A stretch of DNA of 40,622 nt from an uncultured Ruminococcus sp. (GCA_900545285.1 UQYK01000015.1:1-40622), one strand, 5' to 3'; counted from the first letter of the stretch, positions 24,201 to 31,638 are shown. Numbers and translations are program-made. The notes: generated by a model not told the origin, from the letters alone.

Positions 24201-25616
24201 CGTAAATTCACGGTCGCCGTTTTCGCCGTCCTCCGATTGCTTGTTAATTTTGAGATTGCCCTTCACCAGGTCATTGATAAAAGTCAGGTTAACTGTTAAA
24301 TCCACATTGCCGTTTGCCAGCGTCACGTTCTGTGCCTTTGGCGTTTCATAACGACTGGCAACATTGATTTCGGAAACGGTGTAGGTGATCGCCTTGCCTG
24401 TACTGGAATTGTACACTTTCAGTCCAGAAAATTCCGCAACGCCGCTGGAATTGGTCTTTTCCGTATACGAACTTCCGTCCGAACCGGTCACCTTGAATTC
24501 GATATCTTTCACAACATTATCCTCAGAGGTCTTGTTGATTTTGATAGAGCCAGTTTCATAGTCCTCGTACACGGTCACGGTCTGATTGGCTTTCAGTTCG
24601 TAAACTTTTGTTGACAGCGCATAGCCCTTCGGAGCAGAAATTTCCTTGACGTAATAACTCCCCATAGGCAGCTTTATCAAACCTGTGCCGTCAGTGCCAA
24701 TTGTGATTTCTCCGACCTTGGTTTTGCACGCAGAATCGGCGTAAACGCCATACTTCGCCGTGCTGCCGTCCACTGTGGATTTGCCGACAATCTGAGACGT
24801 TCCGTCCAGACACTTTTTGATACGGAAAGTCGCATCATTCTGCGTGATACGAAAAGCCGAAGTATTCAGCGCGGTTGCACTTTTTCCGTCCGTATTGTTG
24901 TTGATGACAACGCCCTGGGAACCATTGGATTCGATGCGCCAGTGGGTACCGCCATTGCCATTTCCACTGCCAACTGTTGATGAAGTGATCAGACTTTCCG
25001 GAACGCCGATGCTTTTCAGATAGGATACCACATCGTTTCGGGAATTGAATTCGCCCATGTAAATCCAAGCATGGTTGATGTTTTTTGTCTCCGCCACAAC
25101 CACCGAACCAGCCGTGATGGTGGAGCCGTCGGCGCATTCCCAGTAGGGGTGCTCCTCCGTTTTGACGTTCTGTTTTTCAATGTCAATGTTGGAAGTCTTT
25201 CCGCCGTAGGTAATCGTACAGCTGTCACTGACCGTCAGCCAATGTGCTGTGTCCACAGGAACGGGATTGTTCCACGAAAATCCCGATGTACTGTACCCCA
25301 GCTGGGTCAGCGTGTAGTACACAAGTCCGGAACAGTCGATACCAAGACTGTTAATCGTGCTGACGGACAGCGGCGCATATGCGCCCTGGGTGTAGATACC
25401 AGAATAACCTTTGTTCCCGAAGGTGTAAGGCGTTCCCAGCAGGGTTGCCGCTTTTGCGATAACCGTATCGGCGGACGGAAATGCAACATTTTCAGTGGAA
25501 CTGCTTGCCGCACTCGCACCAAACGAACTGTTGAAATTTGTTCCCAGCATAGAAAAAGCGCAGAGTCCTGCCATCAGACCTGCGCCCAGTTTTTTCAATA
25601 TTTTGTTTTTGAACAT
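21225..25616 (-). CDS. Giant surface protein: NlpC/P60-like head, about 11 CnaB/SpaA modules, sortase anchor
   Basis: A 1,463-residue protein. The ATG at 25616 has GGAAG about 8 nt upstream and starts a signal peptide (about 1-36). Residues 45-190 look like an NlpC/P60-type hydrolase, with Cys95 in GIDCSGLVY and His182 in NINHAWIYMG. Then come about 11 prealbumin-like CnaB/SpaA modules, recognised by recurring ends such as KEISAPKGYAL, VEVQAPYGYVL, REITAPYGYVL, KEIAAPDGYVI and HEVIAPDGYAI. Modules of this type often form Lys-Asn isopeptide bonds that stiffen fibres. The C terminus has TPNTGD, a hydrophobic segment and RKKKRR, a sortase-anchor signal. The dedicated sortase gene follows. Its place inside the conjugation operon suggests a contact or aggregation factor for mating. 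Confidence 0.92.
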   Translation of the reverse strand: MFKNKILKKLGAGLMAGLCAFSMLGTNFNSSFGASAASSSTENVAFPSADTVIAKAATLLGTPYTFGNKGYSGIYTQGAYAPLSVSTINSLGIDCSGLVYYTLTQLGYSTSGFSWNNPVPVDTAHWLTVSDSCTITYGGKTSNIDIEKQNVKTEEHPYWECADGSTITAGSVVVAETKNINHAWIYMGEFNSRNDVVSYLKSIGVPESLITSSTVGSGNGNGGTHWRIESNGSQGVVINNNTDGKSATALNTSAFRITQNDATFRIKKCLDGTSQIVGKSTVDGSTAKYGVYADSACKTKVGEITIGTDGTGLIKLPMGSYYVKEISAPKGYALSTKVYELKANQTVTVYEDYETGSIKINKTSEDNVVKDIEFKVTGSDGSSYTEKTNSSGVAEFSGLKVYNSSTGKAITYTVSEINVASRYETPKAQNVTLANGNVDLTVNLTFINDLVKGNLKINKQSEDGENGDREFTIAGGGKTYTIKTGSDGIAILSDIPVYDSNNEKIVYTISEKNVPIKYVVPADQTATLTADATTTKTFQNVLKKFTAEVVKKDAETGSAQGDATLAGAVYGLYLDGDLVDTYTTDSEGYFKTKEYVCGNYTLQEISPSEGYLLDETVHSVGAEAKNYTVESNLIPVAVTEDVVKGNISILKHSDDGSTQIETPEVGAEFEVYLKSSGSYDNAAETERDYLTCDENGFAQTKDMPYGVYTVHQTASWEGTELIADFDVYVSENGKTYAFLMNNREFESYVKIVKVDSETGNTIPYEGAGFEIYDSNGEKISMSYRYPTPTTIDVFYTNSEGYLITPEVLSYGEYTLVEVQAPYGYVLDSTPVSFTISAENAEEENALTIVKVNKENIAQKGRISVQKTGDSFVSVAAASSAYTDENGEMIVNPTIYTPVFANGNLSGAVFQVIASEDIVTLDGTIRANAGDVVAELTTDENGYAETDLLYLGKYEIREITAPYGYVLNCESQFVELVYAGQEVAVLDTVNTSFVNDYQGVEISLSKVMESDETFGISAENSAVNVRFGLFAAEEIAAADGSVIPADGLIAEVSLNENMTAVIAEKIPFGKYYVQEIATDEHYVLNGEKYLVDFEYMGQEVTTVNIDCGQFENELKRGKIEGIKVNESDEPLENALFGLFQTDCTEFVESNAIMTAISDETGYFAFDEVPYGEYIVKEIEAPTGYILSEEGYLMTISEDGEIVGITAENKPITIEISKQDVYGEELSGAEMELINSDEETVEKWTSDGTNHVVTELPAGDYTLKEIAAPDGYVIATDISFTVDVYGNVTVENVDAVAVSEDGNPLIVMVDDTTKVRISKQDITTGEELPGAKLQVIDKNGDVIEEWTSTKEPHYLEAVLKAGETYTLHEVIAPDGYAIANDVEFTVNADDTVTEVVMYDDAVPVTKSTPNTGDSGRNSLAYLMLAGSVIIFAALAISRKKKRRSEKADKNAAFCPDFVEVEHENE

Positions 25617-25729
25617 ATACAAACTTCCTTTCAAAAAAGCACGAAAATACGTGCTGTAATGCGTTTTTTTGTTGCTGAACCTTACCGAAAAAGTCGGCGA
25701 ACGAATTTTTGTACAGAACCAATCAAGGA

Positions 25730-25972
25730 TCATATTTCATCACACTCCGCATCGCATTGTTCCCACAGCGGACAATCCTGGCAGTGTTCATAATCCATGC
25801 AGATTTTCTGCTGTTCGTCCTCCGATAATTCTCTGCGCAGAACGGCAAGGACGACGCCGTCCGCATTTTTCTCCAGTTCCACACGCACCGGCAGGCCATT
25901 TTCGTCAAACAGCCCGCTGAAATTTGTCACACCGTTTCCGGCTAAAATCTGCGAAAAAATCACTTTTTTCAT
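25730..25972 (-). CDS. Small acidic protein with cysteine cluster
   Basis: An 80-residue protein with a good GGAGG site 9 nt before the ATG. The N-terminal part (VIFSQILAGNGVTNFSGLF) is strand-rich. The C-terminal part has four or five cysteines in C-x5-C-x2-C-x5-C-x3-C arrangement (ICMDYEHCQDCPLWEQCDAE), which may bind metal. It lies between the adenine methyltransferase and the adhesin genes. I do not recognise the family, though similar small proteins occur in Clostridial conjugative elements. Confidence 0.65.
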   Translation of the reverse strand: MKKVIFSQILAGNGVTNFSGLFDENGLPVRVELEKNADGVVLAVLRRELSEDEQQKICMDYEHCQDCPLWEQCDAECDEI

Positions 25973-25993
25973 ACATCAATTCCTCCATCATCG

Positions 25994-26809
25994 TCAAAAA
26001 AGAGAGAGTTGCCTTGTCATTTTTGCTCTCTCGCTGGTATCGTAATTGGAAATCAACAGTTCATTGTACATGCAGCCGCCCTCATATCGCTGCACCAGAT
26101 TGTTCAGTCTGCTGATTTCCTCTATGGCAATGCCCGGTCTGTTCCAGAGTTCCCTGATTTCCGGGCAGTCGTTGTAGGAAACTAAAAATTTTCCTGAAAT
26201 CTGTAGTAATGTATCCCTCAGCCGAATATGATCTGCCTTTGTAAATCCCACATCCTTGTAATAATTCTCCGTCGCAAAATACGGCGGATCGCAATAGAAA
26301 AAGCTCACCGGGCGGTCATACTGCCGGATGAGCTTTTCAAAATCACGATTTTCAATGACAACCTTTTGCAGCCGCCTTGCCGCCATATCAATTTGCGGAA
26401 AATCACTCCACATGGAATGTGGTTGACAAGCAAAACTGTCCAGACTGGCGGCGTAGCTGTACCGAATCAGCTGGTAAAACTTCGCTGCACGGTCAATATC
26501 ACAAAATTTCGGAAATAATCCTCGCTTGTGTAAGCTTACAATCCAGTTAAAATCCTCACGGGAATTCAGCACGTATTGCAGCTTGTATTTCAGCTTGTTC
26601 GGCTTGTCCCTGACACAACGATATAAGTTGATCAGATTGCTGTTGAAATCGTTGAATATTTCAAAATCATTGTCGGACGGCTTGTGAAACAACACCCAGC
26701 CTGCACCGCCGAAAACCTCGATATACCGTTCATAATATGGCGGAAATCTTGCAAGTACGGCATCCCTGAGTGCCTTTTTGCCGCCTACCCATGACATAAA
26801 GCTATTCAT
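25994..26809 (-). CDS. N6-adenine DNA methyltransferase (Dam/D12 class)
   Basis: A 271-residue enzyme. Motif I is the N-terminal SWVGGKK with EVFGGAGWVLF, and the catalytic motif is CDPPYFAT (Asp174-Tyr177). The D12/Dam family methylates adenine N6, often in GATC-like sites. No restriction enzyme is nearby, so it is a solitary methyltransferase that probably protects the element during transfer or affects regulation. AAAGG lies 8 nt before the ATG. Confidence 0.92.
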   Translation of the reverse strand: MNSFMSWVGGKKALRDAVLARFPPYYERYIEVFGGAGWVLFHKPSDNDFEIFNDFNSNLINLYRCVRDKPNKLKYKLQYVLNSREDFNWIVSLHKRGLFPKFCDIDRAAKFYQLIRYSYAASLDSFACQPHSMWSDFPQIDMAARRLQKVVIENRDFEKLIRQYDRPVSFFYCDPPYFATENYYKDVGFTKADHIRLRDTLLQISGKFLVSYNDCPEIRELWNRPGIAIEEISRLNNLVQRYEGGCMYNELLISNYDTSERAKMTRQLSLF

Positions 26810-26826
26810 GTAACGCCTTTCTGCCG

Positions 26827-26888
26827 TTTGCCAATGACAGAAAGAAAGTCGCTTTGCAAATCACAGAATAGCTTCCGTCACTGGCAAA
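26827..26888. repeat. Imperfect 16-bp inverted repeat between methylase and DUF3789 genes
   Basis: TTTGCCAATGACAGAA (26827-26842) pairs with TTCCGTCACTGGCAAA (26873-26888) apart from three positions. The loop is about 30 nt and there is no T run, so it is not a clear terminator. It may affect expression or RNA stability within the operon. Confidence 0.4.
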
Positions 26889-26899
26889 ACGACCTTACC

Positions 26900-27013
26900 T
26901 TACTTTATTTTCGTTTCCATTTCCTCATCTGCACTTTTGGCGGCATTGCACAGCGCCATTACTGCAGTGCCCAATGTTCCTCCCAAAAGCAGTCCTGTGA
27001 TAAATCCAAGCAT
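26900..27013 (-). CDS. DUF3789-like single-pass membrane peptide (37 aa)
   Basis: The gene starts at an ATG with a GGGGGG ribosome site 7-8 nt upstream. The product is a hydrophobic helix (MLGFITGLLLGGTLGTAVMA) followed by LCNAAKSADEEME. This is the size and pattern of DUF3789 proteins, which are frequent in Tn1549-like elements between a BRO protein and a methyltransferase gene. Function unknown; the glycine-rich helix suggests membrane insertion. Confidence 0.75.
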   Translation of the reverse strand: MLGFITGLLLGGTLGTAVMALCNAAKSADEEMETKIK

Positions 27014-27033
27014 AATTTCACCCCCCTGAACAG

Positions 27034-27795
27034 TTAAATTTCATTGCAGAATTCTTTTTTCAGTCTGCCAATGATGTATTGCTGCCCCTTGCCAGTAACA
27101 AACGTCTGCTGATAAGTTCTGCACATGGAATCCGTTTCAAAAACGGACTCCTTCACCGCAAAATACCCTCGGTCGATGTACTTCTGATACGGCAAATTTC
27201 CTGACATCAATATCTCGTTTTCCCGCAGCCAACGGAACAGCCGATTCCTGCCGATGGGGATATCTTCTTCCACCGCAAGCTTTGCCATGGCGTTCATGTC
27301 GATGAGATTATCCGTATTGGACACCTGATTGGCAAACTCCACCAGCGGCTCGTCATGGCGGATTCGCTCGTTTAGCTTGTTAATCGCCATCATCTGCAAA
27401 CGGAACAGATTTTGATACGGCTCGTCCAAAAAAGGGAGATAGTTTTCGATGAACATATCCTCGTTGGCAACGTAGCCGCCGGTTCTCCTGATTGTTGGAA
27501 GTATCTTAGTTGTGACCCATTTACAAAAATACTTCGCCTGTGGTTTGTCACTTCTAAGAATTACATCATAAAGTCCGCTTTCGCTAACTACCGTCATTTC
27601 TCGGCGCTGTCCACCTGATGTCAGTTTGACTGACATCAGCTCATCGCTGTCCAGACGACTGGCAACCATTCTGGAATTGCTGATTTCAAGTGCTTTGCAT
27701 ACATCTGCAAGTACAAACCACGGTTCGCCTTTTATTATCACTGTCCTGACCCTGCCAAACTCTTCATTCGCAAAAATTTTAATGATATTTTCCAC
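27034..27795 (-). CDS. BRO/KilAC phage antirepressor-like protein
   Basis: A 253-residue protein. The N terminus is a BRO domain (EPWFVLADVCKALEI, SESGLYDVILRSDKP, KWVTTKILPTIRRTGGY). The C-terminal half is a KilAC-type DNA-binding domain (AVEEDIPIGRNRLFRWLR, GKGQQYIIGRLKKEF). It starts with GTG, with GGAGG 6 nt upstream, and overlaps the end of the cytosine methyltransferase gene by 17 bases. Such proteins act as antirepressors or regulators in phages and ICEs. Here it may control excision or transfer genes, but no target is visible. Confidence 0.9.
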   Translation of the reverse strand: MENIIKIFANEEFGRVRTVIIKGEPWFVLADVCKALEISNSRMVASRLDSDELMSVKLTSGGQRREMTVVSESGLYDVILRSDKPQAKYFCKWVTTKILPTIRRTGGYVANEDMFIENYLPFLDEPYQNLFRLQMMAINKLNERIRHDEPLVEFANQVSNTDNLIDMNAMAKLAVEEDIPIGRNRLFRWLRENEILMSGNLPYQKYIDRGYFAVKESVFETDSMCRTYQQTFVTGKGQQYIIGRLKKEFCNEI

Positions 27796-28903
27796 TGCTT
27801 ACCTCCTCGTCAAATTTCAATAAATTTCTTGCAATTGCTTCAACAACCGCAACCGTAATCGAATTTCCGGCTTGTTTGTAAAGCTGAGCGTCGGACATTC
27901 CCGTTGCCGCAACCTTTTCAAATTGATCCTTGCGAAACCCCTGTAATTTCCAGCATTCCACAGGCATAAGCCGACGAATCCGTCCTCTGTGAACAATTCC
28001 ATGCCTGTCTGTCACCGTAAGTGTAAACATCGGCTCGTTGGGCTCTTTGATTCTTCTGCCGTTCTGACGGGTATGCTCCTTAAACGGATTGAGAATGGCT
28101 CTCGGCGCATCATCCACAAAAACAGCGGAATGTTCACCTCTGTGATGACTTATTCCGCTGTTCTGCCTTGCAGTAATACATCTTGCTGCGTCCGTCATTT
28201 GAGGACTTGGATTACAGTCTATAAAATAAAGTCCTGTTTTACCTCCCATGCCGCCTGAACCGCTGCACTGTGTAACCGCTGTGCCGTTTGTGGAATACAC
28301 CCTCGAACCCTGACTGCCGCCGATCAGCTGTTCAGTTTTTCCTTTGCCGCAATTTTCCGCATCATTTCCTCCGAAAGCCAGTATTTCGGCGGGACATCTG
28401 TCTCCAAGATATCCGACAAGGAACAGCCTTCGTCTTGACTGTGGTATTCCGAAACCGGAGCTGTTAAGCACACGCCAGCACATACGATACCCCAGTTCTG
28501 AAATCTTTTCAAGGATAATTCTGTAGCATTCCCCCTGCGATATTCCCAACAGATTGGGTACATTTTCAGCAATAAAATAGCGAGGTCGCTTGGCTTCAAG
28601 GATTTGGATATAGTTGAAAAAGAGGTTTCCTCTGTCGTCCGCAAAAGCGAGTCTGCGCCCTGCGACACTAAATGATTGGCAGCATGGTCCGCCAACGAGC
28701 AGATCAAAATCCGGCATACCTCCGTAATCGATTTTTGTGATGTCCTCATAAAACTTTTCTCCTCCTGTGTCGTACAAGGCTCGATAAGCCTTTTGCGCAT
28801 ATCGGTCGATTTCGCACCAGCCTACACATTCAAATCCGCCCATTTTTTCAAATGCCGATCGGAATGCGCCGATGCCTGCGAAGCTTTCAAAATATCGAAT
28901 CAT
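27779..28903 (-). CDS. C5-cytosine DNA methyltransferase (Dcm family) with unusual catalytic loop
   Basis: A 374-residue enzyme. Motif I is SFAGIGAFRSAF, motif IV LLVGGPCCQSFSVAG, motif VI IAENVPN and motif VIII PQSRRRLFLVG; motifs IX and X (RLMPVECWKLQGF, QLYKQAGNSITV) are intact. The usual catalytic Pro-Cys-Gln reads Cys-Cys-Gln: the residue before catalytic Cys75 is Cys74, not Pro. The loop may still work, since the nucleophile is present. The target site cannot be read. The ATG at 28903 is preferred over a GTG two codons upstream. Confidence 0.9.
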   Translation of the reverse strand: MIRYFESFAGIGAFRSAFEKMGGFECVGWCEIDRYAQKAYRALYDTGGEKFYEDITKIDYGGMPDFDLLVGGPCCQSFSVAGRRLAFADDRGNLFFNYIQILEAKRPRYFIAENVPNLLGISQGECYRIILEKISELGYRMCWRVLNSSGFGIPQSRRRLFLVGYLGDRCPAEILAFGGNDAENCGKGKTEQLIGGSQGSRVYSTNGTAVTQCSGSGGMGGKTGLYFIDCNPSPQMTDAARCITARQNSGISHHRGEHSAVFVDDAPRAILNPFKEHTRQNGRRIKEPNEPMFTLTVTDRHGIVHRGRIRRLMPVECWKLQGFRKDQFEKVAATGMSDAQLYKQAGNSITVAVVEAIARNLLKFDEEVSSGKYH

Positions 28904-28962
28904 TTTCACCTTTTCCTTTCATTTGGGCAAAAAGACAGTTCAGTTTTTTCAAATCAAACCGC

Positions 28963-29259
28963 CTACATAGACATATGCATTTCAAGTTCTTCTGAGGGAT
29001 TCTCAGTTTCTTGCATTTCCTCCGACAAATTTTCTTCCGGCTGAATCACATGGAATCTGTCCTCGCCGGGGATTAGCGAAAGGGAACACCCGTTGTCCCA
29101 CTTCATGAATAATTGACCGGCGTCATCTACTGTAATTACCGTCCCCTTTGTGCCTGACGGAATCGGTCGGGGATCATTTTCCATGCTGTCAAGGCAAATC
29201 CTCGTGCCTTCCGGATACCTCTGTCGGAGTTGTTCCACTTTATCTCTGCTATAAAACAT
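28963..29259 (-). CDS. DUF4314-like protein
   Basis: A 98-residue protein. The core, RYPEGTRICLDSMENDPRPI then PSGTKGTVITVDDAGQLFMKWDNGCSL, is the DUF4314 pattern, a small SH3-like barrel seen in conjugative elements. The acidic tail (EENLSEEMQE...EELEMHMSM) may be disordered. AAAGGAG lies 6 nt before the ATG at 29259. Its role is not known; it is coded second in the ICE operon. Confidence 0.85.
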   Translation of the reverse strand: MFYSRDKVEQLRQRYPEGTRICLDSMENDPRPIPSGTKGTVITVDDAGQLFMKWDNGCSLSLIPGEDRFHVIQPEENLSEEMQETENPSEELEMHMSM

Positions 29260-29270
29260 AGCTGCTCCTT

Positions 29271-30368
29271 TCACATCGTCATGCCCATGCTGGGTTCTTC
29301 CGTGTGTTTCTCAGCCTGAGACAATCCCATTTCTTCTTCTGTCTGCAGCGACCAGTCGTTGCTGTCATTCCAAAAACTTACATAAATCTCGCCAAAATCA
29401 GCGGTTTTAACGCCGTGTTGTTCAAGACCTTCGCCCCAACCATCGCTTGCCTGACCAGTGAGATAGCTGCGTAAATCTTCCAGTTCACTTACTGTCAGTT
29501 CGCCGGAAATTTCACATTCAAATACGCCTACGAGTTCGCCGTTAACATCTCTGACGGATGGAATCGCCGAGAAAACTTTTTCTCGAATGGCAGGATCATC
29601 GTAATAGTAAGCCATCAATCCACGGTGTTCTTCATCCGGTTCTTCGCAATTCCGAATAAAATCGTTGATCTCATCCACACAGCCTTCGGCATATGCAGAC
29701 GGAATTTCCTCAAAATCTTCCTCTGTAACTTCCTCGTCCCATTCGTAATCAGGTTCTTCCGATTCTCTGACAATTTTTAGCGGACAGTAAAATGTCAATT
29801 CCTGTGTCGGTTTCGCTTCTACCGTGATATCCGGCTGAAAGGGAACTTCGATGGACTGACTTTCTGCCATCTGAATGTCCTCACGTTCTCGGAGCATTGC
29901 TGTTACCGCATCACGCAGAACGGATTTTACATTCAGATCGGATTCTGCCAGCAGTTCGTCAAATGCGAGGCTTATTTCACCACAATGGGCAAGCTCCGCA
30001 ACTTTGTCGGCAATTTTTTTCAAATCGTTATGCAGCCTTGTTTCAGCTGCGGTCATTTCATTGCTCTCCAGCAGTGCTCTTGCGTTGGGGATAAACTGTG
30101 ATTTTCTGGCGTAATTGCTGCCTTCGGACTCCACCAGTACTCCATCGCCGCTGTCATAGTCCACAAACAACAGACAATGTGCCGTATCACCCTCCGTGTA
30201 CATAAGGTCACGATATGCAACGATGTACGGATCATCATGCATTAGATGATTTTTCAATTCCTCAAAGCTTCTGCCATAGAGCGTGACGACCCTTTCCACG
30301 CAGATTTCACAAGGCTTGTAATCCGATGCTTTGTGATTCAGTGTGCTGTTAAAATGTAACTTCTTCAT
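29271..30368 (-). CDS. First gene of the ICE operon, DUF6329-like protein
   Basis: A 365-residue acidic protein. The N-terminal 110 residues (KPCEICVERVVTLYGRSFEE...DPYIVAYRDLMYTEGDTAHC) look like DUF6329. The C-terminal part (SGELTVSELEDLRSYLTGQASDGW) resembles a domain found in several ICE accessory proteins. The ATG at 30368, with GGAGG 6 nt upstream, is better than a TTG five codons earlier. It lies directly behind the leader promoter and hairpin at 30422-30516. Function unknown. Confidence 0.75.
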   Translation of the reverse strand: MKKLHFNSTLNHKASDYKPCEICVERVVTLYGRSFEELKNHLMHDDPYIVAYRDLMYTEGDTAHCLLFVDYDSGDGVLVESEGSNYARKSQFIPNARALLESNEMTAAETRLHNDLKKIADKVAELAHCGEISLAFDELLAESDLNVKSVLRDAVTAMLREREDIQMAESQSIEVPFQPDITVEAKPTQELTFYCPLKIVRESEEPDYEWDEEVTEEDFEEIPSAYAEGCVDEINDFIRNCEEPDEEHRGLMAYYYDDPAIREKVFSAIPSVRDVNGELVGVFECEISGELTVSELEDLRSYLTGQASDGWGEGLEQHGVKTADFGEIYVSFWNDSNDWSLQTEEEMGLSQAEKHTEEPSMGMTM

Positions 30369-30421
30369 ATTCTTCCTCCGCAATGTATTTTGAAGCAGTC
30401 TTTTTCATCTCTGCCGGAAAC

Positions 30422-30479
30422 AAAAAAAGACCGCTTTGTGCAGTATCACGTGTTTCGTGATACCAGACAAAACGGTCTT
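30422..30479 (-). terminator. Large leader hairpin with T run, probable attenuator of the ICE operon
   Basis: On the minus strand the arms AAGACCGTTTTGT and ACAAAGCGGTCTT pair with one mismatch, and an inner stem GTATCACG/CGTGATAC extends it. The structure runs straight into seven T. It lies about 54 bases before the first ICE gene and just after a promoter candidate, so it would stop most transcripts unless antitermination occurs. Confidence 0.75.
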
Positions 30480-30487
30480 CAAAAATT

Positions 30488-30516
30488 TGTATACTATTTT
30501 CTATTTGAAAAATAAA
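30488..30516 (-). promoter_or_regulatory. Candidate ICE operon promoter
   Basis: On the minus strand TTTATT (30516-30511) and TATACA (30493-30488) are separated by 17 bp. The likely start is at the foot of the leader hairpin. The -35 is a poor match, so confidence is limited. Confidence 0.45.
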
Positions 30517-30594
30517 GATTGATATTTTATCTTTTCCAATCTGCCCTGATTTTTTTCTTTGCATCGGTCGGCTGCCATGTTTACAGCAGTTGTG

Positions 30595-30640
30595 CCGAGT
30601 CCATTTCTGCTGGGACTCGGTTCGAATCCCTCTACACCGA
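30595..30640 (+). other. tRNA-like 3' fragment, possible ICE attachment remnant
   Basis: CCGAGTCC and GGACTCGG (30595-30602, 30613-30620) form an 8-bp stem. TTCGAAT and CCCTCTACACCGA follow, resembling the T-loop and acceptor 3' strand of a tRNA or tmRNA. The T-stem does not pair well and no matching 5' half is present, so it is not a functional tRNA. It sits at the junction between the ICE genes and the chromosomal tRNAs. Confidence 0.35.
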
Positions 30641-30645
30641 AAAAA

Positions 30646-30697
30646 ATGCCCAAAAATATCTACGGTTTTTCACCTGCTTTTTTCGTCGTTTGGGCAT
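30646..30697. repeat. 9-bp inverted repeat
   Basis: ATGCCCAAA (30646-30654) is the reverse complement of TTTGGGCAT (30689-30697), with a 34-bp T-rich loop between. It lies between the tRNA-like fragment and the tRNA terminator. It could be a recombinase arm site or a weak terminator. Confidence 0.4.
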
Positions 30698-30698
30698 G

Positions 30699-30726
30699 AA
30701 AAAAGCCCGATATTTCGGGCTTTTTC
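30699..30726 (-). terminator. Terminator after the tRNA genes
   Basis: AAGCCCGA and TCGGGCTT pair around a 4-nt loop, flanked by A and T runs on both sides, so it can end transcripts from either strand. It lies 30 bases downstream of tRNA-Ala on the minus strand. Confidence 0.85.
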
Positions 30727-30755
30727 GACCATATATCTTTTTTATGGTCACAATA

Positions 30756-30831
30756 TGGTGGAGCATAGGGGGTTCGAACCCCTGACCTTCACACTGCCAG
30801 TGTGACGCGCTCCCAGCTGCGCCAATGCCCC
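30756..30831 (-). tRNA. tRNA-Ala(GGC)
   Basis: The 76-nt gene includes the encoded CCA. The acceptor stem GGGGCAT pairs with ATGCTCC and has the G3-U70 pair that marks alanine tRNAs. The anticodon loop CTGGCAG gives anticodon GGC. The T-loop is TTCGAAC. Confidence 0.95.
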
Positions 30832-30834
30832 ATA

Positions 30835-30911
30835 TGGTGTTCCTGAGGTGATTCGAACACCCGACCTGCCGCTTAGGAGGCGGCCGCTCTATCCAGCTGA
30901 GCTACAGAAAC
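30835..30911 (-). tRNA. tRNA-Arg(CCT)
   Basis: The 77-nt gene includes the encoded CCA. The acceptor stem GTTTCTG pairs with CAGGAAC. The anticodon loop CTCCTAA gives anticodon CCT. The T-loop is TTCGAAT. It lies 3 bases upstream of tRNA-Ala, so the two are co-transcribed. Confidence 0.95.
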
Positions 30912-30978
30912 ATCTGTCCGGAAAACAAGCTGCTCCGGACAAACAAGAACCTCAAAAGGCTCAGAATATCACAAACAC

Positions 30979-31638
30979 TTATTTGCTGACACCGTACTGC
31001 TCCCGGTATGCCAGCATTGCATCCAGGTGTTCCTTTCCGGGGATGATGCCATCCCGGATTCCCTGAATAATATCTTCCATGGTAACGATTGCATAAACCG
31101 GTACGCCGTACTTCTCATAAACTGCCTGTACCGCAGACTGTGTGCCTTCCAGTGCACGCTCCATCCGGTCTACGGTGATAATCATACCGGTGATGTCTAC
31201 ATCTGCTGCGCCTTTCAGCTTCGGATAAACTTCTGCCATTGCCTTGCCGGAGGTCATAACGTCTTCAATGATGACAACCTTTTCCCCGTCTGTCAGCTTT
31301 TTGCCGACAAACATGCCGCCTTCGCCGTGATCCTTGACTTCCTTCCGGTCATAGCAAAAGTTTACGTCCTTATGGTACTGATCTGCCATTGCCATTGCAG
31401 CGGCGGCAGCCAGTGGAATTCCCTTATAGGCCGGACCGAACACGGTTTCCACCGGTACGTGATGCGCTTCCATGCAGGCAGCGTAATAGCGTCCCAGTTC
31501 CAGCAGCTGTGCACCGGTGTGATAATTGCCGGCATTGATAAAATACGGTGCCTTCCGTCCGCTTTTCAAGGTAAATTCCCCGAAAGTCAGAACGCCGCAG
31601 TCCACCATAAAACGCAGAAATGATTCCTGATATGTCAT
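30979..31638 (-). CDS. pyrE: Orotate phosphoribosyltransferase
   Basis: A 219-residue enzyme of pyrimidine synthesis that joins orotate and PRPP to form OMP. It has the PRPP-binding loop VVIIEDVMTSGKAM (122-135), the substrate region FGPAYKGIPLA and the lysine region CYDRKEVKDHGEGG. The ATG at 31638 fits the family length. Its promoter (TTGACA, 17 bp, TATAAT) is consensus-like. It stands alone, not in a pyr operon, and is followed by the two tRNA genes on the same strand. Confidence 0.97.
   Translation of the reverse strand: MTYQESFLRFMVDCGVLTFGEFTLKSGRKAPYFINAGNYHTGAQLLELGRYYAACMEAHHVPVETVFGPAYKGIPLAAAAAMAMADQYHKDVNFCYDRKEVKDHGEGGMFVGKKLTDGEKVVIIEDVMTSGKAMAEVYPKLKGAADVDITGMIITVDRMERALEGTQSAVQAVYEKYGVPVYAIVTMEDIIQGIRDGIIPGKEHLDAMLAYREQYGVSK

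Noticed and set aside
30349..30564. A 71-codon minus-strand frame across the ICE leader
   Set aside because: It runs through the terminator hairpin and has no ribosome site. It could be a leader peptide but I do not list it as a gene.
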